From NCBI GenBank assembly GCA_964617105.1, contig CAZTWC010000092.1, forward strand, positions 1-12,498: 12,498 nucleotides of DNA, in the 5' to 3' direction. Shown here in pieces: positions 1-6,597 of this stretch. The translations under genes were made by a program, and so were the position numbers. Position 1 is the first letter of the stretch. Each line of letters begins with the position of its first letter. The DNA is from CAZTWC01 sp964617105 [NCBI: uncultured Myxococcia bacterium] (GTDB lineage: Bacteria > CAZTWC01). Under the pieces are notes generated by a model. The model did not search any database and had not been told where the DNA came from. It worked only from the letters and a program-made list of their open reading frames with translations.

Positions 1-462
1 AAATTAAGTCCTAAGGAGCGGCAGGCAGGGAAAATATTATATATTGCTGATTTGACCAGCCCGGATCCTCAAGGTAAGTATCCATACTCAATTATTGGAC
101 GTTACTCTTTTGAAAAAAAGATATTGAAAAATTTTATAGAGAAATTTGGAAGCCACACCGGCGACTTGATAAAGAGCGATAAAATAGTTCATTTTTACGA
201 AACTGCCTGGTGTTCGGTATGTAAAAAGGCGAAAAATTGGTTGCGTAGTCGTAATATCCCTTTTTTGGCTAAAGATATCGAAAAAAAAGCAACCTTTCAG
301 CGGGAGATGCTCCTGTTAGCTCAAAAAGCGGGATTATCTTTAGGGGGAGTGCCGGTGATCGTCTATAAAGATGTGATTATTCAGGGTTATGACCAGGAAA
401 AATTGGAGCAATTAGTTGCTGATTTTAGGGATAACCAGACGCAACCATCGTCTCAACCTTGA
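1..462 (+). CDS. Glutaredoxin-domain protein, 5' end outside window
   Basis: The reading frame is open from the first base, so the gene starts upstream; the TTG at 52 is just an internal codon. The visible 153 codons end at TGA 460-462. The last ~95 residues are a glutaredoxin/thioredoxin fold: a beta strand leads into the redox motif CSVC (visible residues 71-74), then a helix, and a conserved cis-proline loop GVPVI (116-120) that normally contacts the thiol substrate. The expected role is dithiol-disulfide exchange. The ~60 residues before it (with a YIAD strand and a GKYPY turn) form a second domain that I cannot assign. A polar tail rich in Q, P and S follows the fold. No signal peptide can be judged because the N-terminus is missing. 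The 3' end overlaps the convergent grpE by 10 bases. The domain call is firm; the substrate and cell location are unknown. Confidence 0.85.
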   Translation, partial: KLSPKERQAGKILYIADLTSPDPQGKYPYSIIGRYSFEKKILKNFIEKFGSHTGDLIKSDKIVHFYETAWCSVCKKAKNWLRSRNIPFLAKDIEKKATFQREMLLLAQKAGLSLGGVPVIVYKDVIIQGYDQEKLEQLVADFRDNQTQPSSQP

Positions 463-1229
463 AATTTACCAACTTTAACCTGGGCGGGCCGGATCACTTT
501 GTCCTTGTATTTGAAACCGCACCGGAAAACTTCCATAATTTTGTTGTCATTATCCTGGCTGTCAACCTTTTCCACCATCAAACCTTCAAAGAAATTGGGG
601 TCAAAGTTTTCTCCGTTGCCATCGAACCTTTCGGCCCCTAATTGGGCCAATTTGCCAATCAACTGCTGATAAATCATGTCCACTCCCTGGACAAAGGCCT
701 GGTAGGAGTTTTCATTTACCTCCACTTTTAAAGAAAGTTCAAAGTTATCTATAATCTCCAGCAAGGCAGAGAATAGTTTCCCTTTTTCCCTGTCCACCTC
801 TTCGCTCATGGATTTTCGCAACCGGTTTCGCGATTTTTCAAACTCCTTTTCTGCATCTTTATAAGCACTGATATATTTTTGCAGCAAGACATCTTTTTCT
901 TCTAGTTTCTTTTCTAATTGCTCAACATAAGTAGGCTTTTTAGGAGAATAGTCTTCGTTGTCAACTACTTCATCATCATCGCCACTACCATCTTTATTTT
1001 TGTCTTTGCGCCAAAATCTTCTATCAGTCACTTTAAATCCTTTTTTCTTTTGGTTTTCTTTGCTTTGTCTCTCCTCTTCGACAGAATCATCTGGTTCGGT
1101 AAGAATTTCTATATCTGCCTCTTCCAGGTCAGTTTCCAGTTTTTCTTCATCGGGGTACTCCTCTATTTCAAGGGTTTCGTTCTCTTCTTCTGGTTTAGTT
1201 ACTTCAATAACAATATCCTCATCAGTCAT
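453..1229 (-). CDS. grpE: GrpE, nucleotide exchange factor of DnaK
   Basis: GrpE is the cytoplasmic homodimer that drives ADP release from DnaK/Hsp70. This 258-residue protein has three parts. Residues 1-~95 are a strongly acidic, low-complexity segment. Residues ~98-165 form a long charged coiled-coil helix (EQLEKKLEEKDVLL). Residues ~166-258 are the conserved core, with DNFELSL, then FDGNGENFDPNFFEGLM and finally the beta-domain signature KDKVIRPAQVKVGK. It is longer than the usual ~180-200 residues because of the acidic N-terminus. I chose the ATG at 1229 because GGAG lies 7 bases upstream. An in-frame ATG at 1271 (272 residues) also has an AGGAG, but only 3 bases away. No CIRCE element and no dnaK or dnaJ are visible beside it. 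Its stop codon lies inside the convergent glutaredoxin gene. Confidence 0.95.
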   Translation of the reverse strand: MTDEDIVIEVTKPEEENETLEIEEYPDEEKLETDLEEADIEILTEPDDSVEEERQSKENQKKKGFKVTDRRFWRKDKNKDGSGDDDEVVDNEDYSPKKPTYVEQLEKKLEEKDVLLQKYISAYKDAEKEFEKSRNRLRKSMSEEVDREKGKLFSALLEIIDNFELSLKVEVNENSYQAFVQGVDMIYQQLIGKLAQLGAERFDGNGENFDPNFFEGLMVEKVDSQDNDNKIMEVFRCGFKYKDKVIRPAQVKVGKFQG

Positions 1230-1290
1230 ATTTTTACTCCAACTGGTTAGTGTGTGCCTATTCTTTACCATAGTCTCCTATAAAATAATC

Positions 1291-1309
1291 ATTATATGCC
1301 ACCTGTCAA
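1291..1309 (-). promoter_or_regulatory. Probable grpE promoter region
   Basis: On the minus strand a perfect -10 hexamer TATAAT (1296-1291) lies about 20 bases upstream of the ATG at 1271 and about 60 upstream of the ATG at 1229. No good -35 sits at 17 bases; the match there is TTATTA-like. A consensus TTGACA (1309-1304) is present only 7 bases from TATAAT. It would need a spacer of 18 and a weaker TTTTAT element closer to the gene. Two overlapping promoters are possible. No heat-shock sigma-32 consensus is evident. Confidence 0.4.
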
Positions 1310-1404
1310 GACTTTAATAAAGGTTATATTGTAATTCTAATGCGTTTTTAAAAACCAGTAATTGTAAATAGTTAGTAAGTGTCGAAAAAAAATGAAAAAG
1401 TGGC

Positions 1405-1433
1405 TTGACAATTGAAAGAAAATTTAATACATT
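1405..1433 (+). promoter_or_regulatory. Sigma-70-type promoter of the structured RNA
   Basis: A perfect -35 TTGACA (1405-1410), a spacer of exactly 17 bases and a -10 TACATT (1428-1433, 4 of 6 consensus) give a predicted start near 1440. The region upstream is A/T-rich with an A-tract at 1385-1392, which could act as an UP element. No protein gene starts for another 300 bases, and an intrinsic terminator ends at 1601, so the promoter appears to serve a short RNA. Confidence 0.7.
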
Positions 1434-1439
1434 ATGATC

Positions 1440-1601
1440 AGAATAAAAGACTATTAGATTTCTGGGATGTCCGAGACTCCCTTAGGTTGAGCCGGGTCGA
1501 CACAAAGAATAAATATTAGACCGCAGCTTGGTTAAGTAGACGGTTTTTACCGGAAACTAATATAAAAGGCGCACTCTTTTTTTAAAGGGGCGCCTTTTTT
1601 T
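1440..1601 (+). ncRNA. Stand-alone structured RNA, class not recognised
   Basis: The predicted transcript of ~160 bases runs from the promoter at 1405-1433 to the terminator at 1565-1601 and carries no convincing reading frame. A 13-pair closing stem joins 1452-1465 to 1550-1562 with a single bulged A at 1458. Inside it are possible hairpins: GGGA/TCCC plus GTC/GAC around a CGA loop (1464-1481, competing for two bases of the closing stem), GTTGA/TCGAC around GCCGGG (about 1486-1501), and ACCG/CGGT enclosing GCTT/AAGT (about 1520-1544). A second copy of ATTAG (1515-1519) could compete for the 3' strand of the closing stem, so two folds are possible. The 5' part and the TGAGCCG word recall 6S RNA, which also has a long closing stem. 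The body is short for 6S and I cannot confirm it. A leader of the downstream GH57 gene is less likely because the terminator ends 140 bases before that start. Confidence 0.6.
1565..1601 (+). terminator. Intrinsic terminator of the structured RNA
   Basis: The hairpin AAAGGCGC (1565-1572) pairs with GCGCCTTT (1590-1597). After one bulged A it continues as CTCTTT/AAAGGG (1574-1579 with 1584-1589) around a TTTT loop. This makes about 14 pairs, followed directly by seven T (1595-1601). It is a textbook rho-independent terminator for plus-strand transcription. Confidence 0.88.
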
Positions 1602-1609
1602 GTTATGTG

Positions 1610-1624
1610 GTTGTTGATAACAAC
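1610..1624. promoter_or_regulatory. Short palindrome upstream of the GH57 gene
   Basis: GTTGTTGATAACAAC has perfect 6-base arms around a 3-base centre. It lies just after the RNA terminator and 116 bases before the GH57 start, so it could be a repressor or activator half-site pair. The rest of 1625-1740 is A/T-rich with only weak promoter-like hexamers (TTGACT, 17 bases, TATTTA). The ribosome binding site is GGAG at 1729-1732. Confidence 0.3.
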
Positions 1625-1740
1625 GTATCTAATATAACAAACCCATTCAATAATATTGACTGTATATCCATAAATTGGTATTTAGATAATCTCTGTTTTT
1701 TTATTCGAAAAAATGTAATTGTAAAGATGGAGATTGATTT

Positions 1741-3885
1741 ATGGATACTCTTCACTTGGTAATGGTTTTTCATAACCACCAGCCGGTTGGCAACTTTGAC
1801 CATGTTTTCGTCCAGGCCTACGACCAGTGCTATAGTCTTTTATTACAATTACTATGGAAACACCCGCGTATAAGAGTTGGTTTGCATCACTCCGGTCCTC
1901 TGTTGGAGTGGATTGAACAGAATCGCCCTCAATATTTTAAAAATATTAATGAATTAGTAGCCAGAGGCCAAATCGAATTAGTGGGCGGTGGCTTTTATGA
2001 GCCTATGCTTTCGGTGTTGAATGATCGGGATGCCCGAGGTCAACTGAAGATGATGAATAATTATCTGGCTAAATATTTCGGAGCCGAACCCAATGGGATG
2101 TGGCTGGCCGAGAGAGTATGGGAGCCGGATTTACCCCGTCCGATTGGAGATGCCGGGCTAAAATATACCTTGTTGGATGATACCCATTTTTTTGCAGCAG
2201 GTTTGCCGGAGGGTACGCTGGGAGGTTACTATCTTACTGAAAAAGCGGGCAAGACTCTGGCCATATTTCCCATTGACAAACTATTGCGCTACCTGATCCC
2301 TTTCCATCAGTCCTCTGAGATAATAGACTATTTCAAAGGGTTACGAGGTAAGTATCAAGGCGTCACCTATGGTGATGACGGGGAAAAATTTGGTGTTTGG
2401 CCAGGCACTCACAAGTGGGTATGGCAACAGGGTTGGTTGGCCGAATTTTTTAAAGTTCTTGAAGACAACTCAGAATGGCTAAAAATGACCCTGCCGACCG
2501 AATATATGCAGAAATTTCCTGCCTCCGGCAGAATCTATTTGCCCACCGCTTCTTACCAGGAGATGGGAGAGTGGGCTTTGCCGGCAGAGGCCATAAATCG
2601 GATGGAACACTTTACCGCCAGTTTGGAGGAGTGTAACCTGCTGAAGGGGAACCGTCCCTTTATCAAGGGTGGATTTTGGCAAAATTTTCTAAGTAAATAT
2701 TCCGAATCTAATTTTATCCATAAGAAGATGTTGCGCATCAGTGATCAGTTGGCCCTGGCAAAAACCAGCGTTAAGGAGGATGACGACACTGCTCGTAAGG
2801 AGTTAAAAGCGGCCCAAAAAGCATTGTTTCGGGGGCAGTGCAATTGCGCTTACTGGCACGGTTTGTTTGGTGGTATCTATCTGAATTATCTTCGCCATGC
2901 CCTGTATCATAATTTACTTCTGGCTGCCAGACACTTAGCCAACATCAATAATCCTAATGATGGCGTTGAACACCAGGTGAAGATATCCCAAACCGATCTG
3001 GATTGCGATGGTCGGGATGAGATACTGCTGGAAGGAGATATCTTTCATCTGTATCTCAAGCCTTCTACCGGTGCTTCGCTTTGCGAGATCAGTTATCTCC
3101 CCGCTCTTTTTAATTTGACCAATATAATCAAGAAGCGCCTTGAGGGATATCATAACAAGATTCAGCAAGAGGAAAAACCCGCCACCCAGGATGAGGAAAC
3201 CGTCTCTATCCACGATTTGGTTAAATTCAAGGAGAAAGGGTTAGAACGCTTTTTAAACTATGATAAAAATGAGCGGTTTTGCTTTTTAGACCATTTTTAC
3301 CCTGCTCAAACCAGCCTGGAAAATTTACGGTTTGGCAAGGTTGATGATAGCGGTGATTTTATTGATAGTAACTATTCGCTGTCTGGCATTCAAGAAAATG
3401 AAAAGGATATTGAAGTGCGGTTTAAAGGCCAGGGACAGGTGGGAGATATTAAGGGGCAGATTAAAAAACAGTACTGCTTTCAAAGAAATAAATTGGCTTT
3501 TAAAGTAAAATACAGTTTGACTGGTTTTCAGATGTTAGACCATTTTTTTACCAGTGAGATAAACTTGACTCTTTTGGCAGCTAACGCACCTGACCGGTAT
3601 TTTGTCCTCAATGAAGAATATGAGCAACACCTTTTGTTTGATAAACCCTTAGAAGAAGATAACTGTAACTCTATTACCTTAATTAATGAGTACGACCGGT
3701 TTAGCGTAAAACTGGAGTTTTCTTGCCCCTGCCGCTTATTTTATTATCCAATCGAAACCGTATCCATTTCCGAAGATGGTTTTGAGCGAACTTTTCAGGG
3801 AGCCTGTTTCCTGCCCGCCTTTTCCCTTAACCAGAGTGGAGATACTGATCTGGAGATAGATTTTCAGGTAGTTTCATATCAATAA
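1741..3885 (+). CDS. GH57 alpha-amylase / 4-alpha-glucanotransferase-like enzyme
   Basis: This is a cytoplasmic-type enzyme of glycoside hydrolase family 57 that acts on alpha-1,4-glucans (starch, glycogen or maltodextrin). The 714 residues match the length of the Thermococcus glucanotransferase and Dictyoglomus amylase type (about 650-700). Visible motifs in order are HNHQP (11-15), GLHHSG (47-52), WLAERVWEP (121-129, with Glu124 as the expected nucleophile) and YGDDGEKFG (210-218, whose Asp pair includes the expected acid/base). LPTASYQEMGEW (267-278), GGFWQNFLSKYSESN (310-324) and YWHGLFGG (371-378) follow. The C-terminal ~280 residues are the beta-rich DUF1926-type domain of this subfamily. 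There is no signal peptide. The ATG has GGAG 8 bases upstream. Hydrolase and transferase cannot be told apart from sequence alone. Intracellular glycogen or maltodextrin turnover is the likely role. Confidence 0.93.
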   Translation: MDTLHLVMVFHNHQPVGNFDHVFVQAYDQCYSLLLQLLWKHPRIRVGLHHSGPLLEWIEQNRPQYFKNINELVARGQIELVGGGFYEPMLSVLNDRDARGQLKMMNNYLAKYFGAEPNGMWLAERVWEPDLPRPIGDAGLKYTLLDDTHFFAAGLPEGTLGGYYLTEKAGKTLAIFPIDKLLRYLIPFHQSSEIIDYFKGLRGKYQGVTYGDDGEKFGVWPGTHKWVWQQGWLAEFFKVLEDNSEWLKMTLPTEYMQKFPASGRIYLPTASYQEMGEWALPAEAINRMEHFTASLEECNLLKGNRPFIKGGFWQNFLSKYSESNFIHKKMLRISDQLALAKTSVKEDDDTARKELKAAQKALFRGQCNCAYWHGLFGGIYLNYLRHALYHNLLLAARHLANINNPNDGVEHQVKISQTDLDCDGRDEILLEGDIFHLYLKPSTGASLCEISYLPALFNLTNIIKKRLEGYHNKIQQEEKPATQDEETVSIHDLVKFKEKGLERFLNYDKNERFCFLDHFYPAQTSLENLRFGKVDDSGDFIDSNYSLSGIQENEKDIEVRFKGQGQVGDIKGQIKKQYCFQRNKLAFKVKYSLTGFQMLDHFFTSEINLTLLAANAPDRYFVLNEEYEQHLLFDKPLEEDNCNSITLINEYDRFSVKLEFSCPCRLFYYPIETVSISEDGFERTFQGACFLPAFSLNQSGDTDLEIDFQVVSYQ

Positions 3886-3939
3886 ATTCATGTTTCCGAT
3901 CCAGTTAAATCCATTAAAAATCATTTCGAACTTGCCAGC

Positions 3940-3968
3940 TTGACATCCTATTTGCGATCTGGTATTGT
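3940..3968 (+). promoter_or_regulatory. hcp promoter
   Basis: A perfect -35 TTGACA (3940-3945), a 17-base spacer and a -10 TATTGT (3963-3968) preceded by TGG form an extended -10 element. The start is predicted near 3975, giving a leader of ~60 bases to hcp. A strong ribosome binding site, AAGGAG (4024-4029), lies 7 bases before the ATG. Confidence 0.65.
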
Positions 3969-3976
3969 AATACCGG
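3959..3976. promoter_or_regulatory. Operator-like dyad over the hcp -10 element
   Basis: CTGGTATTGTAATACCGG is an 18-base dyad: GGTATT and AATACC are perfect inverted arms around GT, with C/G matched at the outer ends. It covers the whole -10 hexamer and the predicted start site, the classic place for a repressor. Genes of this family are often controlled by HcpR (Crp/FNR family) or NsrR. The dyad does not look like the sites I remember for either, so the regulator is unassigned. Confidence 0.5.
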
Positions 3977-4036
3977 ATAAAGAAAATGTGGTAAGTTTTT
4001 ATGCTAATTATTTCATAATAAAAAAGGAGATAAATT

Positions 4037-5692
4037 ATGAGTATGTTTTGTTATCAGTGTGAACAGACTTCCAAGGAATCTGGTTGTACCAAAGTTGGAG
4101 TATGCGGAAAAGATACAGAAACCGCTTTTATGCAGGATCTATTGATTAATGCTGCCCAGGGTATTTCTATGTATGCACATCGGGCCAGGGAGTTAGGAGA
4201 AAAAGACCCACAGGTTGATAGGTTTATTGTTAAAGCGTTGTTCACCACAGTGACTAATGTAAATTTTGATTCGGTCAAGTTGCATGAACTGTTGATAAAA
4301 GCTATTAATTTGCGGGATAAAGCCAGTGCTCTCTATCTGGCTGCCTGTGAAAAGCAGGGTAAAGAGCCGGAAATACTGTCTGGACCTGCTGTTTTGCAAC
4401 CGGCTGAAGACTGGATAGGGTTGAGAAAACAGGGAGAAGATATAAGTATAGAAAAGCGCCAGGAATCAATTGGAGAAGATGTGACCTCCCTGCAAGAGTT
4501 GATCACTTATGGTTTGAAAGGTATGGCTGCCTATGCTGATCATGCCCGGATATTAGGTCAGGAAGATGAGCAGGTTTATGCGTTTTTTCATCAGGCCCTC
4601 GATTTTTTGACCAAACCTGAACCACAAGTTGATGAGTTGGTGGCCATGGCATTGAAGGTTGGAGAGATCAATATAAAGGTGATGGAACTACTCAATAAGG
4701 CCAACACTGGAGCCTATGGAACTCCCGAGCCAACCAGTGTCAGGGTGACGCCGGTTAAAGGTAAGGCAATATTGATTTCAGGCCATGATCTCAAAGATTT
4801 AGAAGAACTGCTCAAGCAGACCGAAGGCAAAGGAATCAATGTCTATACCCATAGCGAAATGTTGCCCGCCCATGGTTACCCCGGTTTGAAGAAATATAAA
4901 CACCTGGTTGGCAATTATGGCGGCGCCTGGCAGGATCAGCGTAAAGAGTTTGAACAGTTTCCCGGACCCATCTTGATGACTACCAATTGTATTCAAAAAC
5001 CCAAAGAGAGTTACAAATCCAGGATTTTTACCACCGGTTTGGTGGCCTGGCCAGATGTCCTGCACTTTAGAAATCATGAGTTTATGCCTCTGATAGAAAC
5101 TGCTCTGATGGAAGAGGGTTTTGTTGAAGAAGGCCCTGAAAAGAATATTATGGTTGGTTTTGGGCATGATGCTGTGCTGGGTGTGGCCGATAAGGTGATT
5201 GCAGCGGTAAAAAGCGGAGATATAAAACACTTTTTTTTGATAGGTGGTTGTGATGGGGCCAAATCTGGCCGTAACTATTACACCGAGTTTGCTGAACAAA
5301 CTCCTGATGACACCGTAATTCTCACTCTGGCCTGTGGAAAATACCGGTTTAACAAACTCGACTTTGGTGATATTGGCGGCATCCCCCGTTTGCTGGACAT
5401 CGGTCAATGTAATGATGCGTACTCGGCGGTCCGCATCGCTTTGGCCCTGGCGGATGCCTTTGAAACTGATGTAAACAGTCTTCCTCTTTCGTTTATTTTA
5501 TCCTGGTATGAGCAAAAGGCGGTTTGTATCTTGCTGAGTCTTCTGCATCTGGGAATTAAGAATATCCGACTGGGACCGAGTTTGCCAGCCTTTGTTAGCC
5601 CGGCGGTGCTCAATGTTTTAGTAGAAAACTACAATATTATGCCAATTAAAACCGCTAAAGAGGATCTGCAGGATATTTTATCGGGGAGATAG
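4037..5692 (+). CDS. hcp: Hybrid cluster protein (hydroxylamine/NO reductase), class I
   Basis: Hcp (prismane protein) carries an iron-sulfur cluster and a hybrid Fe-S-O cluster. It reduces hydroxylamine in vitro and is linked to nitric oxide detoxification in the anaerobic cytoplasm. The 551 residues match the Desulfovibrio class. The N-terminal cysteines fit C-x2-C-x8-C-x5-C (Cys5, 8, 17, 23), as in class I rather than the enterobacterial class II spacing. All expected hybrid-cluster ligands can be seen: His250, Glu274, Cys318, Cys405 (GGCDG), Cys433 (LACGKYRFN), Cys458 (GQCND) and Glu492, plus Lys494 (WYEQKAV). The alpha-helical domain between ~30 and 225 is full length, so it is not the shortened class III form. 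No hcr-type reductase gene is adjacent; the electron donor must be encoded elsewhere. It has its own promoter with an overlapping dyad. Confidence 0.97.
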   Translation: MSMFCYQCEQTSKESGCTKVGVCGKDTETAFMQDLLINAAQGISMYAHRARELGEKDPQVDRFIVKALFTTVTNVNFDSVKLHELLIKAINLRDKASALYLAACEKQGKEPEILSGPAVLQPAEDWIGLRKQGEDISIEKRQESIGEDVTSLQELITYGLKGMAAYADHARILGQEDEQVYAFFHQALDFLTKPEPQVDELVAMALKVGEINIKVMELLNKANTGAYGTPEPTSVRVTPVKGKAILISGHDLKDLEELLKQTEGKGINVYTHSEMLPAHGYPGLKKYKHLVGNYGGAWQDQRKEFEQFPGPILMTTNCIQKPKESYKSRIFTTGLVAWPDVLHFRNHEFMPLIETALMEEGFVEEGPEKNIMVGFGHDAVLGVADKVIAAVKSGDIKHFFLIGGCDGAKSGRNYYTEFAEQTPDDTVILTLACGKYRFNKLDFGDIGGIPRLLDIGQCNDAYSAVRIALALADAFETDVNSLPLSFILSWYEQKAVCILLSLLHLGIKNIRLGPSLPAFVSPAVLNVLVENYNIMPIKTAKEDLQDILSGR

Positions 5693-5701
5693 ACCGGTTT
5701 T

Positions 5702-5750
5702 ACCGTCGGAACCTCCGTTTCTGGTTGGAAGAGGGGGGGTTCCGGTCGGT
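5702..5750 (+). other. Strong hairpin after hcp, no T-tract
   Basis: ACCG (5702-5705) and CGGAACCTCC (5707-5716) can pair with GGTTCCG plus preceding Gs (5735-5744) and CGGT (5747-5750). That gives a GC-rich stem of about 14 pairs starting 10 bases after the hcp stop. It lacks the run of T needed for a normal intrinsic terminator. It may protect the hcp mRNA 3' end, terminate imperfectly, or be part of a degraded insertion with the pseudogene that follows. Confidence 0.45.
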
Positions 5751-5845
5751 GATGTAAGGGCATAACTTTTATCTGGTCTTCTGCTCTGGGTTCTGGTAAT
5801 ATGTGTTTGAAAATTTACTCTGATTACAGTCATTTTTGTATCTGA

Positions 5846-6528
5846 ATGGCATCAAAAAAACCTGCTTTACAAAAAGATAAAATAAAAAATAATCACCCAG
5901 ACAAATCCTCGCAGAACTCAGCGGAAATGACTCACCATGTTCTAGGGGAACTGGTGCAACTGCTTTATAATATTCCAGAAGACAAGATTAAGGAATCTCT
6001 GGACATACAGAAGAAACTGGGTCGCAAACTGGGAACGGTGGTTATGGAGCTGATGCGGTGGCACCCAAGTATATGGACAATGGTATAAAAAATGTTCTCA
6101 AGGAGTTAAATGCTTATGTTAAGACTTTTTGTATAGGGGAACAGGGCGGTTCTTTTCCATGGCATATGACCAAGGCGTCTGAATACTTCAACCGGCGCAG
6201 TGCAGTTTCTTTGAGGATTAAATATAACATGCTGGGTTATCCGGAAAACCGTTTGCGGGATAATGTGATCAGGTCTATCCGTAATCGTAAAACACCGGCA
6301 GTGATCGGAACCGGCTGGCTGGCGCATTATCCGATGGCCTATGCCTATGCTGAGAGAAGCAGAGAAAAAGTGGTGGGGTGCGGCCGGTGGCAGGTATGCA
6401 TTAGAAGTACTGAATATGATCGTTACTTCAAAATAAATCAGGGCTGGGGTTACGGTCACCGGGATGGTGAGTGGATTAGCGCCAAAACCTGGTTTAGCGG
6501 TGAGATATCTCACAATGGGCAGTTTTAA
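5846..6528 (+). pseudogene. Broken papain-like (C39/C10-like) peptidase relic
   Basis: Two overlapping frames together resemble the C-terminal half of a papain-fold peptidase-like protein. The first runs from an ATG at 5846 with no ribosome binding site to ~6025. It gives a charged N-terminus and a helix (LGELVQLLYNIPEDKI), then goes out of phase and stops at 6088. The second phase, open only from 5992, picks up with TGNGGYGADAVAP at 6028. It continues through an AVIGTGWLAHYPMAYAY strand to YFKINQGWGYG and ends at TAA 6526-6528. The His (6325-6327) and Asn (6436-6438) fit the catalytic His/Asn of this fold. The segment that should carry the catalytic Cys is absent upstream. A frameshift between 5992 and 6028 plus a missing 5' end suggest a dead gene. 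The second frame alone could start at GTG 6058 (GGAG 8 bases before), giving 156 residues. Confidence 0.55.
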
Positions 6529-6554
6529 CCAGGGAATTATTTGAATACGAATTT

Positions 6555-6597
6555 ATGGGTCGTAAAAGGGAATTAACTTTTAGGACCCATTTTTTTT
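6555..6597 (+). terminator. Intrinsic terminator after the pseudogene
   Basis: ATGGGTC (6555-6561) pairs with GACCCAT (6584-6590). Inside, TAAAAG pairs with CTTTTA (6563-6568 with 6577-6582) across a single G/G mismatch, followed by T at 6590-6597. It is strong and plus-strand oriented, and would end transcripts from hcp and the relic. Its 3' half lies inside the last codons of the minus-strand gene. Confidence 0.85.

Noticed and set aside
918-1317. Plus-strand open frames, one very Ser-rich, opposite grpE
   Set aside because: The Ser and Phe runs are the antisense reading of the Glu/Asp/Lys codons of grpE. There is no ribosome binding site and no recognisable domain.
1272-1404. CIRCE or sigma-32 heat-shock control site for grpE
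   Set aside because: No TTAGCACTC/GAGTGCTAA inverted repeat and no CCCCAT-type -10 element were found upstream of the gene.
1434-1457. Seven-codon reading frame at the start of the RNA gene (leader peptide)
   Set aside because: Its ATG lies upstream of the predicted transcription start (~1440), and there is no ribosome binding site.
1440-1601. Riboswitch or attenuator controlling the GH57 gene
   Set aside because: The terminator ends 140 bases before the gene, no anti-terminator partner for its arms was found, and no known ligand-binding core was recognised. Not excluded, but less likely than a free RNA.
4799-5407. 202-codon minus-strand open frame inside hcp
   Set aside because: It is fully antisense to the conserved hybrid-cluster region of hcp, where coding constraint lies on the plus strand. 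No family resemblance.
6106-6513. 135-codon minus-strand open frame opposite the peptidase relic
   Set aside because: The plus-strand reading shows clear peptidase-fold motifs. The minus reading has none and no start signal.
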